42,561 nucleotides of DNA from Lachnospiraceae bacterium (GTDB lineage: Bacteria > Bacillota > Clostridia > Lachnospirales > Lachnospiraceae). The notes under the pieces were generated by a model. That model was given only the letters and a program-made list of their open reading frames with translations. It did not search any database and was not told the DNA's origin. The stretch lies in the NCBI GenBank assembly GCA_024693135.1, contig JAILLN010000057.1, positions 1 to 42,561 on the forward strand. Reading direction: 5' to 3'. The position numbers and the translations under genes were made by a program. Shown one piece after another: positions 8,147 to 16,760 of the stretch; within the stretch, counting starts at the first letter, position 1, and every line of letters begins with the position of its first letter.

Positions 8147-9262
8147 ATGGCAGGATTATCGTTAAAGAATGTATGCAAGGTATATCCCAATGGCTTTGAG
8201 GCGGTGAAGGACTTCAATCTGGAGATCCAGGACAAGGAATTCATCATATTCGTCGGTCCTTCCGGATGTGGAAAATCCACCACGCTGCGTATGATCGCCG
8301 GCCTGGAGGAGATCTCTTCTGGTGAGCTTAAGATCGGCGACAGGGTTGTGAATGATGTAGAGCCGAAGGACAGGGATATCGCCATGGTATTCCAGAATTA
8401 CGCTCTGTATCCGCATATGTCGGTATATGACAATATGGCATTCGGCCTCAAGCTTCGAAAGGTTCCGAAGGATGAGATTGATAAGATGGTGAAGGAAGCC
8501 GCCAAGATCCTGGATCTGACTCCGCTTCTTGACCGCAAGCCGAAGGCTCTTTCCGGTGGACAGAGACAGCGTGTTGCCATGGGACGTGCCATTGTGCGTA
8601 ATCCGAAGGTCTTCCTCATGGACGAGCCGCTGTCCAACTTGGATGCGAAGCTTCGCGTGCAGATGAGGATCGAGATCGCAAAGCTTCACCAGAAGCTGGG
8701 AACCACCATTATCTATGTTACCCATGACCAGACAGAGGCTATGACCCTGGGAACCAGGATCGTGGTCATGAAGGATGGAGTTGTCCAGCAGGTTGACACT
8801 CCGCAGAATCTCTATGAGAAGCCGGGCAACCTGTTTGTAGCCGGATTCATGGGATCGCCCCAGATGAATTTCCTGGATGCTGTAGTTGAGGTCAATGGCG
8901 ACAAGGCAAGCCTGAAGGTAGCCGGGCACAATATCCCGCTTCCTCCGGCAAAGGCAAAGAAGGTGATCGAGGGAGGATATGCCGGCAAGACCGTGACATT
9001 TGGCATCCGTCCCGAGAATGTTTACGATTCTGAGATGACAGTCAATACCCTTCCTCAGGAGGCGGTATTTGAGGCAACGATCAAGGTTTATGAGCTTCTC
9101 GGCGCAGAGGTGTTCCTGTATTTCGATCTGGAGGAATTCCCGATGACAGCCCGGGTGGAGCCCAGGACAACGGCGAGGCCGGGAGATACCGTCAAGTTTG
9201 CGATCGATACGGAAAAGATTCACATTTTTGACAAAGAAACATCCCAGACGATTACCAATTGA
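8147..9262 (+). CDS. ugpC: Sugar ABC transporter ATPase, UgpC/MsmX/MalK type
   Basis: A 371-residue ATPase of the CUT1 carbohydrate importers. The ATP-binding half shows Walker A GPSGCGKST (about 37-45), the Q-loop MVFQNYALYPHMSV, the ABC signature LSGGQRQR, Walker B VFLMDEPLSNLDAK and the switch His in YVTHDQTEAMTLG. The C-terminal OB-type regulatory half (about 240-365) contains the FGIRPENV motif typical of MalK/UgpC. It stands alone, without permease or binding protein genes, like B. subtilis MsmX, a shared ATPase serving several sugar importers. It has its own promoter and ends at a hairpin terminator. The family is sure; the symbol and sugar range are inferred. Confidence 0.9.
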   Translation: MAGLSLKNVCKVYPNGFEAVKDFNLEIQDKEFIIFVGPSGCGKSTTLRMIAGLEEISSGELKIGDRVVNDVEPKDRDIAMVFQNYALYPHMSVYDNMAFGLKLRKVPKDEIDKMVKEAAKILDLTPLLDRKPKALSGGQRQRVAMGRAIVRNPKVFLMDEPLSNLDAKLRVQMRIEIAKLHQKLGTTIIYVTHDQTEAMTLGTRIVVMKDGVVQQVDTPQNLYEKPGNLFVAGFMGSPQMNFLDAVVEVNGDKASLKVAGHNIPLPPAKAKKVIEGGYAGKTVTFGIRPENVYDSEMTVNTLPQEAVFEATIKVYELLGAEVFLYFDLEEFPMTARVEPRTTARPGDTVKFAIDTEKIHIFDKETSQTITN

Positions 9263-9296
9263 TCTCAATTTTATGCAATTGTAAGTTTTGATTTGT

Positions 9297-9327
9297 AAGA
9301 GGCGGGCTTGACGGTCCGCCTCTTTAT
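9297..9327 (+). terminator. Terminator after the ABC ATPase gene
   Basis: A nine-base perfect stem AAGAGGCGG / CCGCCTCTT (9297-9305 with 9316-9324) with a ten-base loop is followed by a short T-run. It lies just before the ribosome site of the GreA-type gene. Confidence 0.75.
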
Positions 9328-9341
9328 CATGGAGGAGAAGA

Positions 9342-9848
9342 GTGAAGAGAGAGCAGCTTACGCAGAGCGATGTGGAAAAGATCCAGGCAGAGATCGATGA
9401 GAGGATACTGAAGATCCGTCCCCAGCTCATTGAGGAGGTGCAGGCGGCCAGATCTTTAGGGGACCTGAGCGAGAATTTTGAGTATTATGCCGCCAAGAAG
9501 GCCAAAAATGAGAATGAAAGACGGATCCGTTATCTGGAAAATGTACTGAAGTATGCGGAGGTCATCTCGGATTATTCAAATGAGGGCGAGGTGGGCCTGA
9601 ATAATCATGTGACGGTATACTTTGAGGAAGATGATGAAGAACAGAAATTCAAGATCGTGACATCCATACGGGGGAATTCCATCAAGAACATGATCAGCAA
9701 TGAATCTCCGCTGGGAGAGGCATTGATGGGCAAAAAGGTCGGAGACCGGGTTTTGGTAAAGGTAAATGAGAGCTACAGCTACTATGTCGTGATCCGAAAG
9801 ATCGAGGAAACGACAGATGATGAGGATGATCAGATCAAGTCATTCTAG
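9342..9848 (+). CDS. GreA/GreB-family transcription elongation factor
   Basis: A 168-residue protein with the two-domain layout of GreA: an N-terminal coiled-coil hairpin (about 1-80) with the hallmark GDLSENFEYYAAKKAKN tip segment, and a C-terminal FKBP-like domain that binds RNA polymerase (about 85-155, with SPLGEALMGKKVGDRV). Such factors stimulate transcript cleavage by stalled polymerase. The GTG start at 9342 is supported by GGAGGAG seven bases upstream. An unusually acidic linker (FEEDDEEQKF) and acidic tail set it apart from standard GreA, so it may be a second paralogue. Its 3' end overlaps the next gene, on the opposite strand, by nine bases. Confidence 0.85.
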   Translation: MKREQLTQSDVEKIQAEIDERILKIRPQLIEEVQAARSLGDLSENFEYYAAKKAKNENERRIRYLENVLKYAEVISDYSNEGEVGLNNHVTVYFEEDDEEQKFKIVTSIRGNSIKNMISNESPLGEALMGKKVGDRVLVKVNESYSYYVVIRKIEETTDDEDDQIKSF

Positions 9849-10454
9849 AGAGACTCCATACTGCTCCAAAGCGGATAGGATGGTTGTCCTGGAAAGGGAA
9901 TTTAATTTATCGGCGGCTGCGGCTAGGCCGGATATCTTGCCGGATTCTCCCTTTTTATCGTATAGGCCGGCCAAAAGAGTGTAATTTTTCTTCACATCCG
10001 TGCCGATGGAGATCCCATATTCCAGCAGAGCCTGCGCCTCCTCTTCATATCCGGCCTTCAGGTAATCCTCTGCCAGCATGGCAAGACTCTGTACGAGCCG
10101 GGTATAATTCATATCGCAGGCAGAGAGGAAATTGATATTGGGTGCTCCGTATTCCAGCTTTAGGTCGGTATTGGACTTCCCGGTAAAATTAAGGATCTTC
10201 TTTTCAGACATGCCGCGGATGGTATCCTGCCTCTCCTTTGCTTCGGCTCTGTCCATGGGCACGGAAAGGGGAAGGGCTTCGGGATCGACCTGGATGAAGG
10301 GAAGATCGTCCAGGGACTGCCTCGGCGTCAGGTCAGCCCTGCGTTCTCTTTCCAGGAATTCCCGGTTCGGATCATATCTCTTTGAGGAACGGTTCATAAA
10401 TATCTTGAAAATCAGAGCCATTGCCACTATTATAATAAAAACGGGGAAATGCAT
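9840..10454 (-). CDS. Membrane-anchored protein of unknown function
   Basis: A 204-residue protein not recognised by family. An N-terminal hydrophobic helix (about residues 3-20, FPVFIIIVAMALIFKIFM) is followed by a basic stretch, so the rest is probably cytoplasmic. A low-complexity charged region follows (about 22-90), then a helical C-terminal part whose pattern (LAEDYLKAGYEEEAQALLEYG, then YTLLAGLYDKKGESGKI) resembles a pair of TPR repeats. I chose the ATG at 10454 rather than the in-frame TTG at 10469, because GGAAAGGA sits just upstream of the ATG. It converges on the GreA-type gene with a nine-base overlap and diverges from a small membrane peptide gene only 26 bases away. Confidence 0.7.
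   Translation of the reverse strand: MHFPVFIIIVAMALIFKIFMNRSSKRYDPNREFLERERRADLTPRQSLDDLPFIQVDPEALPLSVPMDRAEAKERQDTIRGMSEKKILNFTGKSNTDLKLEYGAPNINFLSACDMNYTRLVQSLAMLAEDYLKAGYEEEAQALLEYGISIGTDVKKNYTLLAGLYDKKGESGKISGLAAAADKLNSLSRTTILSALEQYGVSLE
10405..10433 (+). promoter_or_regulatory. Sigma-A promoter inside the divergent gene
   Basis: TTGAAA (10405-10410) and TATTAT (10428-10433) are separated by 17 bases. The site lies inside the N-terminal coding region of the minus-strand membrane protein and would start a transcript near 10440, leading into the small peptide gene at 10481 and possibly the VanW gene. Confidence 0.55.
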
Positions 10455-10480
10455 AAGATTCCTTTCCAAAGGAGGCCGCT

Positions 10481-10594
10481 ATGTTGTTTCAGTTCTTTCA
10501 GGGAAAGCATAAAAAGGCAATTACGGGGGTATTGATCGCCATCATTGTGCTGGCGATGGTGGTTCCGATCTGCCTTTCCATGGTCGGGTATTGA
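10481..10594 (+). CDS. Small single-helix membrane peptide (37 residues)
   Basis: This short gene encodes a 37-residue peptide starting MLFQFFQGKHKKAITGVL. A basic patch (KHKK) is followed by one hydrophobic helix (about residues 13-34), giving a typical small membrane protein with N-terminus inside. Support comes from a perfect AAAGGAGG ribosome site at 10468-10475, five bases before the ATG, and from a promoter-like pair upstream. It precedes the VanW gene by 62 bases on the same strand. No function is recognised; similar micro-proteins are often missed in annotation. Confidence 0.65.
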   Translation: MLFQFFQGKHKKAITGVLIAIIVLAMVVPICLSMVGY

Positions 10595-10656
10595 TCCGCG
10601 TGCTTATCGGCACCGGACGGTCATTATTTTAACATATAAAAACGGAGAATAATAGC

Positions 10657-12318
10657 ATGAGTAAGAACAGGCTGTTTTATTTGGCTCTTGTCTGCATGAT
10701 CCTGTGTTTTGCAGGGACTTTTTCCGGAAGGGAAACCGTACGGGCAATGGATGTGCTCGGGGGTGCAGGGGCAGGAGCCATGTCACATCACGGATCCGGC
10801 TCTTCCGGAGAGGGACAGGCAGAAGCGGAAGCGCCAAAAAGGACTTATCTGCCCACAGATACCATAAAGCCCGGAGTTTATGCGGGAGGAATCGATCTAT
10901 CCGGCCTTACCGCATCCGAGGCGGAGACGGAGATCGGACAGTATGTATCCTCCCTGGGGGAGAAGCAGCTGACTCTTAATGCCGTCAGCAACAACAGCGT
11001 GACGGTGACCTTTCAGGACATAGGGCTGGGCTGGGGGAACCCGGAGATCGTGGATGATGCCATGGGCCTTGGCAAAGCAGGCAATATCGTGAAGCGCTTT
11101 AAGGATATGTCTGATCTGAAGAGGACCAACAAGATCTATCCCATCGAGCTGACGGTCAATGATGATAAGGTGCGCAATATCCTTACGGAGGACTGCGCTG
11201 CTTTTAATGTGGAAGCGGTGGATTCCGGGCTGACAAAGGGCGCAAACGGATTTGAGATCGTGGAGGGGCATGACGGAAGAAAAGTGGATGTGGATGCCTC
11301 AGCGCAGCTGATCGAGACCTATGCCACAGAAGAATTCAGGGGGGAGGATGCCTCCCTGGATCTGGTGATCCGGACGGAGAAGCCGAAAGCGGATCCCGGC
11401 ACCCTGTCCCAGGTCAAGGACGTGCTTGGTACGTTCCGGACGAAATATACTTCTTCCGGGGCTGACCGGTGCGCAAATGTACAAAATGGGTGCAGGCTGA
11501 TCAATGGAACAGTGCTGTATCCCGGGGATCAGCTGTCCGTATTGAATACGATCACCCCCTTCACGGAGGAAAACGGATATAAGCTTGCCGGCTCCTATCT
11601 GAACGGCCAGGTAGTGGAAAGCTTTGGAGGAGGCATCTGCCAGGTGTCTACGACGCTGTATCAGGCGGTGCTTCGGGCGGAGCTTCAGGTGGATGAGCGT
11701 CATAATCATTCCATGGTAGTGAATTATGTGGATCATTCTGCTGATGCGGCCATAGCAGAAAGCAGCGGAAAGGATTTCAAGTTTACAAATAATACGGATT
11801 ATCCCATCTTCATCGAAGGGATCACCCCCGGGGACAAAACCATTACCTTTACGATCTATGGCGTAGAGACCAGGCCGAAGAACCGTTCAGTGGAATTTGA
11901 GAGCGTGACCTTAGAGGAGAAGAAGCCGGAAGGAGAGATCGTGACGGCAGATGCTTCACAGCCTGCCGGGTGGGTAAAAAAGCAGTCGGCGCATATCGGA
12001 TACAAGGCGGAGTTGTATAAGATCGTGAAGGAAGATGGGGAGGAAAAGGAAAGAACGAAGGTAAATTCCAGTGTATATAATCCTTCCCCCGCATCCTTGA
12101 TCGTGGGAACGGCGACGTCAAATCCGGTGACGGCACAGGCCCTGAACGCCGCCATTGCGACACAGAATATCGACTACTGCAGGGCAGTCGCGGCATCCGT
12201 AGGCATTGACGGAGGAGCAGGAGCGCTGGCTACCCAGCAGGCTACAGCCGCGGCCGCCGCCCAGCCTCAGGATGTGGAGATCGCACCGGAGGCCCAGCAG
12301 GCAGAGGGAGCCCAATAA
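10657..12318 (+). CDS. VanW-family cell wall protein with peptidoglycan-binding-like domain
   Basis: A 553-residue exported or membrane-anchored protein. Its N-terminal hydrophobic segment (about 5-30) reads as a signal peptide or anchor. After a low-complexity linker comes a peptidoglycan-binding-4-like region (about 68-260, beginning IKPGVYAGGIDLSGLTASEAE), then a VanW domain (about 262-400) with the conserved YKLAGSYLNGQ and GGGICQVSTTLYQAVLRAEL blocks. The C-terminus is Ala/Gln-rich and probably unstructured. VanW was named from vancomycin-resistance clusters, but its activity is unknown, and homologues in sensitive Clostridia are common. GGAG lies nine bases before the ATG. Neighbours with MurF-like and Ddl-like functions make a wall role plausible. 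Confidence 0.85.
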   Translation: MSKNRLFYLALVCMILCFAGTFSGRETVRAMDVLGGAGAGAMSHHGSGSSGEGQAEAEAPKRTYLPTDTIKPGVYAGGIDLSGLTASEAETEIGQYVSSLGEKQLTLNAVSNNSVTVTFQDIGLGWGNPEIVDDAMGLGKAGNIVKRFKDMSDLKRTNKIYPIELTVNDDKVRNILTEDCAAFNVEAVDSGLTKGANGFEIVEGHDGRKVDVDASAQLIETYATEEFRGEDASLDLVIRTEKPKADPGTLSQVKDVLGTFRTKYTSSGADRCANVQNGCRLINGTVLYPGDQLSVLNTITPFTEENGYKLAGSYLNGQVVESFGGGICQVSTTLYQAVLRAELQVDERHNHSMVVNYVDHSADAAIAESSGKDFKFTNNTDYPIFIEGITPGDKTITFTIYGVETRPKNRSVEFESVTLEEKKPEGEIVTADASQPAGWVKKQSAHIGYKAELYKIVKEDGEEKERTKVNSSVYNPSPASLIVGTATSNPVTAQALNAAIATQNIDYCRAVAASVGIDGGAGALATQQATAAAAAQPQDVEIAPEAQQAEGAQ

Positions 12319-12363
12319 AGCTGTATGAGAGATATAAACAACCATTGACAGAGGAGAGATATT

Positions 12364-12864
12364 ATGGATGAGATCACAGAACTGCGGATGAAGATCCTCA
12401 AGGCGATCGAGCACGAAGGCAGGGTAGACCTGAAGGAGCTGGCGATCCGCCTGGGAGTGGATGAAACGGATGTCGCGAATGAAATGGCGGATATGGAAAA
12501 GGAAGGCATCATCTGCGGGTATCAGACATTGATCGACTGGGATAAGACAGATGCCCAGATCGTGACGGCCCTGATCGAGGTCCGGGTTACTCCCCAGAGG
12601 GGGCAGGGCTTTGATGTGATCGCCGAGAGGATATACAAATATGCCGAGGTTGATTCTGTATACCTGATCTCCGGGGGATTTGACCTGATGGTGATCATGG
12701 AGGGAAGGACATTGAAGGAAGTCTCCACCTTCGTGACGGATAAGCTGTCTGCCCTGGATTCCGTGCTGAGCTGCGCGACACATTTCATTTTGCGGAAATA
12801 CAAAGTGAATGGCACGATATTGGCAAAGAGGTATGAAGATGAAAGGATGCTGATCACGCCATGA
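12364..12864 (+). CDS. Lrp/AsnC-family transcription regulator
   Basis: A 166-residue regulator of normal Lrp length. An N-terminal winged helix-turn-helix (about 5-60, with GRVDLKELAIRLGVDETDVANEM) is followed by an AsnC-type ligand-binding and oligomerisation domain (about 70-150, with VDSVYLISGGFDLMVIMEG). Such proteins sense amino acids. GAGGAG precedes the ATG. Its stop overlaps the start of the aminotransferase gene by four bases (ATGA), so the two are translationally coupled and the regulator probably controls, or senses the product of, that enzyme. Confidence 0.9.
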   Translation: MDEITELRMKILKAIEHEGRVDLKELAIRLGVDETDVANEMADMEKEGIICGYQTLIDWDKTDAQIVTALIEVRVTPQRGQGFDVIAERIYKYAEVDSVYLISGGFDLMVIMEGRTLKEVSTFVTDKLSALDSVLSCATHFILRKYKVNGTILAKRYEDERMLITP

Positions 12865-14030
12865 GGGAACCGATTGCAAAAAAAGTGTCGGAGATGAAGC
12901 CTTCAGGCATCCGGAAGTTTTTCGACATTGTCAGTGAGATGAAGGATGCGATCTCTTTAGGGGTCGGCGAGCCGGATTTTGATACTCCGTGGCATATACG
13001 GGATGAGGGGATTTATTCCCTGGAGAAGGGGCGGACTTTTTATACGTCCAATTCCGGACTGAAGGAGCTCCGTCATGAAATCTGCGAATATATCCGGAGA
13101 CATTACAATGTGAACTATACAGGGGAGAAGGATGTCCTGATCACGGTGGGCGGAAGCGAAGCCATCGACATCGGGCTCAGGGCAGTGCTGGATCCCGGGG
13201 ACGAGGTGGTGATCCCCCAGCCCAGCTATGTTTCTTATGAACCCTGCACCATCATGGCCGGAGGGGTGCCTGTTATTGTGGAGCTCAAGGAGGAGAATGA
13301 ATTCCGCCTGACGGCTGACGATCTGGAAAAGGTGATCACGCCAAGGACAAAGGTCCTGATCCTTCCTTTTCCCAATAACCCCACCGGTGCCATCATGGAG
13401 AGATCTGACCTGGAGAGCATCCGTGAGGTCATCCTGAAGCATGACCTTCTGGTAATGAGCGATGAGATCTATTCGGAGCTTTCCTATAAGGGAGACCATG
13501 TCACCATTGCGTCTCTTCCGGATATGCAGGAGCGCACGATCCTGATCAATGGATTTTCAAAGGCCTTTGCCATGACCGGCTGGAGGCTGGGCTACGCCCT
13601 GGGGCCGCAGCGGATCATCGAACAGATGACGAAGATCCACCAATACTGCATCATGTGCGCCCCCACCAACAGCCAGTATGCCGCCCTGGAGGCCTTGAGG
13701 CATGGCGACCAGGATGTGGCCCAGATGAAGGAAGCCTATAACGAGCGCAGAAGATTTTTGATGCATGAATTTCACCGGATCGGGCTGAAGTGCTTTGAGC
13801 CGTATGGCGCATTTTACGTGTTCCCCAGCATAAAGGAATTCGGCATGACTTCGGATGAGTTTGCCGTAAAGCTTTTGGAAGCCAAAAAGGTGGCGGTGGT
13901 GCCGGGGACGGCCTTCGGGAGCTGCGGGGAAGGATTTTTAAGGATCTCCTACGCATATTCCATTGAAAATCTGAAGATCGCACTGGAAAGGATAGAGGAA
14001 TTTATCATGGAATTAAGGGGGAGAGCATAG
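12861..14030 (+). CDS. PLP-dependent class I/II aminotransferase
   Basis: A 389-residue fold-type I aminotransferase. Pyridoxal phosphate would bind Lys234 in GFSKAFAMTGWRLGY; other family blocks are SLGVGEPDFDTP near the N-terminus, the PNNPTGAIM loop containing the conserved Asn, and DEIYSELSY with the Asp that contacts the pyridine nitrogen. It is closest by pattern to the PatA/AspC-like group that handles aromatic, aspartate or branched substrates; the precise substrate cannot be read. It overlaps the Lrp-type regulator by four bases and is followed three bases later by the MurF-like gene, so all three are likely co-transcribed. Confidence 0.9.
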   Translation: MREPIAKKVSEMKPSGIRKFFDIVSEMKDAISLGVGEPDFDTPWHIRDEGIYSLEKGRTFYTSNSGLKELRHEICEYIRRHYNVNYTGEKDVLITVGGSEAIDIGLRAVLDPGDEVVIPQPSYVSYEPCTIMAGGVPVIVELKEENEFRLTADDLEKVITPRTKVLILPFPNNPTGAIMERSDLESIREVILKHDLLVMSDEIYSELSYKGDHVTIASLPDMQERTILINGFSKAFAMTGWRLGYALGPQRIIEQMTKIHQYCIMCAPTNSQYAALEALRHGDQDVAQMKEAYNERRRFLMHEFHRIGLKCFEPYGAFYVFPSIKEFGMTSDEFAVKLLEAKKVAVVPGTAFGSCGEGFLRISYAYSIENLKIALERIEEFIMELRGRA

Positions 14031-14033
14031 GGC

Positions 14034-15500
14034 ATGAAAATCGCAATGCTGATCATCTCCCTCATTCTGACGTTATATTCCTTCCGGGTCATCCTGCACG
14101 GCGTACATATGTTCCAGCAAAATGGATATAAGAACAAGGTACACCGGAAATGGATACGGGAGAATTATCTGAGATGCTTTACGGGAGCCCTGAAAAGCAC
14201 GCCCTCCAAAAAGCCGCTGGTGATGACGCCCAGGGTAGTGAGGCTTTTGATCACGGTGGTGGCCCTGTTTGTCATCGGCTGCATCATAAACCGGTTTGTG
14301 GGAAATGGGATCACGCTCCTTGTATTTGTGGCAGTTTATTGCTTTATTCTCGGCCCCTATCTTCCGATCATAGGAAATGTCATCAATTCTCCGGTGGAAA
14401 AGAGCATCAGCCGCGGCTTTATCACCAAAGCAAAGAAATCCCTTGAATCCATGAAGGATCTGACCGTGATCGGCATCACCGGTTCCTACGGCAAGACCAG
14501 CGTCAAGTTTTACCTGAACACTTTGCTTTCCGCTAAATTTGATGTGCTGGCCACCCCCGAAAGCTATAATACGCCCATGGGCGTGGTCAAGACGATCAAT
14601 ACCATGCTGCGTCCCACCCATCAGATCTTCCTGTGCGAAATGGGAGCCAGGAATGTGGGAGACATCAAGGAATTGTGCGATATCGTCCATCCGGATCATG
14701 GGATCATTACCTCCATCGGGCCCCAGCATCTGGAGTCCTTTCATACCATGGAAAATATCATTTCCACGAAATTTGAGCTGGCCGATGCCCTGCCCAAAGG
14801 CGGGACGATCTTTCTGAATGATGACAATGACTATATCAGGGCACATCATGAGGATTACCATGTGACATCCTATGCGGCGCTTGGCGGGGAGGCAGATTAC
14901 AGGGCCATGGGGATCGAGACCTCCCGGAAGGGCACCTGTTTTACGGTGGAAGCACCCGGGGGCGAAAGGGAGGAGATTGCCACGAAGCTGATCGGAGCCC
15001 ATAATGTAGCGAATATCCTCGGAGCGATCGCCGTAGCCCACAGCATGGGGATCTCCTTAAAGGAGCTGAAGATCCCGGTCAGAAGGCTCGAGAGTGTGGA
15101 GCACAGGCTGCAGCTCATCGATAAGGGAAGCATTACCATCATAGATGATGCATATAATTCCAATCCGGCCGGAGCGAAGGCGGCACTGGATACCCTTGCC
15201 ATGTTTGACAAGGACCAGAAGATCCTGATCACGCCGGGCATGGTAGAGCTGGGGAAAGAGGAAGAGACATTGAATCAGGCTTTCGGAGGCCAGGCAGCGG
15301 CGGCGGCGGATGATATCATCCTAGTAGGGCAGAAACAGGCTGTTCCGATTGCCAGGGGGATAAGGGAAGCAGGTTTTCCGGAGGAGCATTTGTTTATCCT
15401 GGATAGTTTCAATGAGGCCATGGACTGTGCCATCCGGCTTCCCGGCACAAAACATAAGGTGATCCTGCTGGAGAATGACCTGCCGGACGTGCTTTTATAG
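14034..15500 (+). CDS. Membrane-anchored MurF-like Mur ligase
   Basis: A 488-residue protein whose C-terminal two thirds is a Mur ligase. The central ATP-binding domain has GITGSYGKTS (about 147-156) and the MurF-like MGARNVGDIKELCDIV block; the C-terminal domain has LESVEHRLQLI and IIDDAYNSNPAGAKAAL, again closest to MurF, which adds D-Ala-D-Ala to the tripeptide precursor. The usual MurF N-terminal UDP-MurNAc-binding domain is absent. It is replaced by about 120 residues with three hydrophobic helices (about 2-22, 68-90, 93-115), so the enzyme should sit on the cytoplasmic membrane face. It is followed by a D-Ala-D-Ala ligase-like gene. Its acceptor may be a lipid-linked rather than a UDP-linked precursor; that is inference. 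Confidence 0.82.
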   Translation: MKIAMLIISLILTLYSFRVILHGVHMFQQNGYKNKVHRKWIRENYLRCFTGALKSTPSKKPLVMTPRVVRLLITVVALFVIGCIINRFVGNGITLLVFVAVYCFILGPYLPIIGNVINSPVEKSISRGFITKAKKSLESMKDLTVIGITGSYGKTSVKFYLNTLLSAKFDVLATPESYNTPMGVVKTINTMLRPTHQIFLCEMGARNVGDIKELCDIVHPDHGIITSIGPQHLESFHTMENIISTKFELADALPKGGTIFLNDDNDYIRAHHEDYHVTSYAALGGEADYRAMGIETSRKGTCFTVEAPGGEREEIATKLIGAHNVANILGAIAVAHSMGISLKELKIPVRRLESVEHRLQLIDKGSITIIDDAYNSNPAGAKAALDTLAMFDKDQKILITPGMVELGKEEETLNQAFGGQAAAAADDIILVGQKQAVPIARGIREAGFPEEHLFILDSFNEAMDCAIRLPGTKHKVILLENDLPDVLL

Positions 15501-15545
15501 ACCGGCAGGCTGCTCACAGGCAACAGGATTTTGGGGGAGGGAGAA

Positions 15546-16760
15546 ATGAAGATACGGATAGCGGTAATCTTTGGAGGCAGATCGGTGGAGCATGAGGTCT
15601 CCGTCATATCGGCGATTCAGGCCATAGCCAATATGGATCGGGAGAAATATGAGATCATACCGGTATATCTGACAAAGGAAAACGAGATGTATGTGGGATA
15701 CCGGGTGGGGGAGATCGATGCCTACCGGGATATTCCCAACCTGATCCGCATTTCCAACCGTGTCATCATGGTAAATATCGGAAACCGTTTTTATATCGAG
15801 GATTTCCCTAAAAAAATACTGCGGGGCTATGGAAGGCATGAGATCGATATCGCATTTCCCATCGTCCACGGCACCAATGTGGAGGACGGAACCCTGATGG
15901 GTTATCTGAAGACCATCGGGGTGCCTTTTGTGGGATGTGACGTAGCCGCCTCGGCGGTAGGCATGGATAAGGCCGTGATGAAGGCTGTATTCCGGGAAAA
16001 CGGCATTCCGGTGCTGCCCTGCATCCAATTTTCCGTGCCGGATTACCGGGATATGGAAACTCTGCTGGATCGAGCCGAAGAGGCCATAGGCTATCCCATG
16101 ATCGTAAAGCCGGTAAACTCCGGCTCCTCGGTGGGGATCAGCGTGGCAGAGAACCGGGAGGAGCTGGCTGACTCTGTAGATATGGCATTTTCTTTTTCAA
16201 ACAGGATATTGGCCGAGCATGCCATCCATAATCTCCAGGAGATCAACTGCTCGGTGCTGGGAGATATGGACGGGGCAGAGGCATCTCTCTGTGAAGAACC
16301 CTTTCACACCAAGGATATTTTAAGCTATGAGGATAAATACATGAACGGGGGAGGAAAGGGCAAGGGAACGGCAGGCGCCTCCAAGGGAATGGCTTCCGTC
16401 TCCAGAAAGATCCCTGCCATGATCTCCGATTCCATGACACAGAAGATACAGGAGCTGGCGGTATGTGCCTTTCATGCACTGGACTGCTCAGGCGTTGTGC
16501 GCTTTGATTTTATGATCGATAAGGATAAAGGGGAGCTCTATCTGAATGAGATCAATACGATACCGGGATCCCTTGCCTTTTATCTGTGGGAGCCTACAGG
16601 CCTTTCCTATGGGGATCTTTTAGACAGGATGATTGGGCTCGGCCTTAAGAGGAAGCGGGACAACGAGAGGGTGACCTACTCCTTTGAGACGAATATCTTA
16701 AATCATGCCGGCATCCGCGGCCTCAAGGGGCTGAAGGGCGGCAAGCTTAAGAGATGTTAA
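15546..16760 (+). CDS. D-alanine-D-alanine ligase-like ATP-grasp protein
   Basis: A 404-residue member of the D-Ala-D-Ala ligase family. The N-terminal GGRSVEHEVS block carries Glu15, the Ser-rich loop is NSGSSVGIS (about 191-199), and the metal ligands are in RFDFMID (Asp321) and LNEINTIPG (Glu335, Asn337). The omega-loop reads SYEDKY, keeping the Lys-Tyr pair of true D-Ala-D-Ala ligases rather than the His of D-lactate-adding VanA types. A Gly/Lys/Ser-rich insertion (about 267-288) follows, and the protein is longer than E. coli DdlB (306 residues). The ATG at 15546 is chosen over an upstream TTG because GGAGG lies five bases before it. The gene is probably co-transcribed with the MurF-like gene. 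Confidence 0.85.
   Translation: MKIRIAVIFGGRSVEHEVSVISAIQAIANMDREKYEIIPVYLTKENEMYVGYRVGEIDAYRDIPNLIRISNRVIMVNIGNRFYIEDFPKKILRGYGRHEIDIAFPIVHGTNVEDGTLMGYLKTIGVPFVGCDVAASAVGMDKAVMKAVFRENGIPVLPCIQFSVPDYRDMETLLDRAEEAIGYPMIVKPVNSGSSVGISVAENREELADSVDMAFSFSNRILAEHAIHNLQEINCSVLGDMDGAEASLCEEPFHTKDILSYEDKYMNGGGKGKGTAGASKGMASVSRKIPAMISDSMTQKIQELAVCAFHALDCSGVVRFDFMIDKDKGELYLNEINTIPGSLAFYLWEPTGLSYGDLLDRMIGLGLKRKRDNERVTYSFETNILNHAGIRGLKGLKGGKLKRC

Noticed and set aside
8162..9430. 422-codon open frame on the minus strand
   Set aside because: It is antisense to the ABC ATPase gene and part of the GreA-type gene, has no ribosome site or recognisable domains, and the plus-strand proteins are certain.
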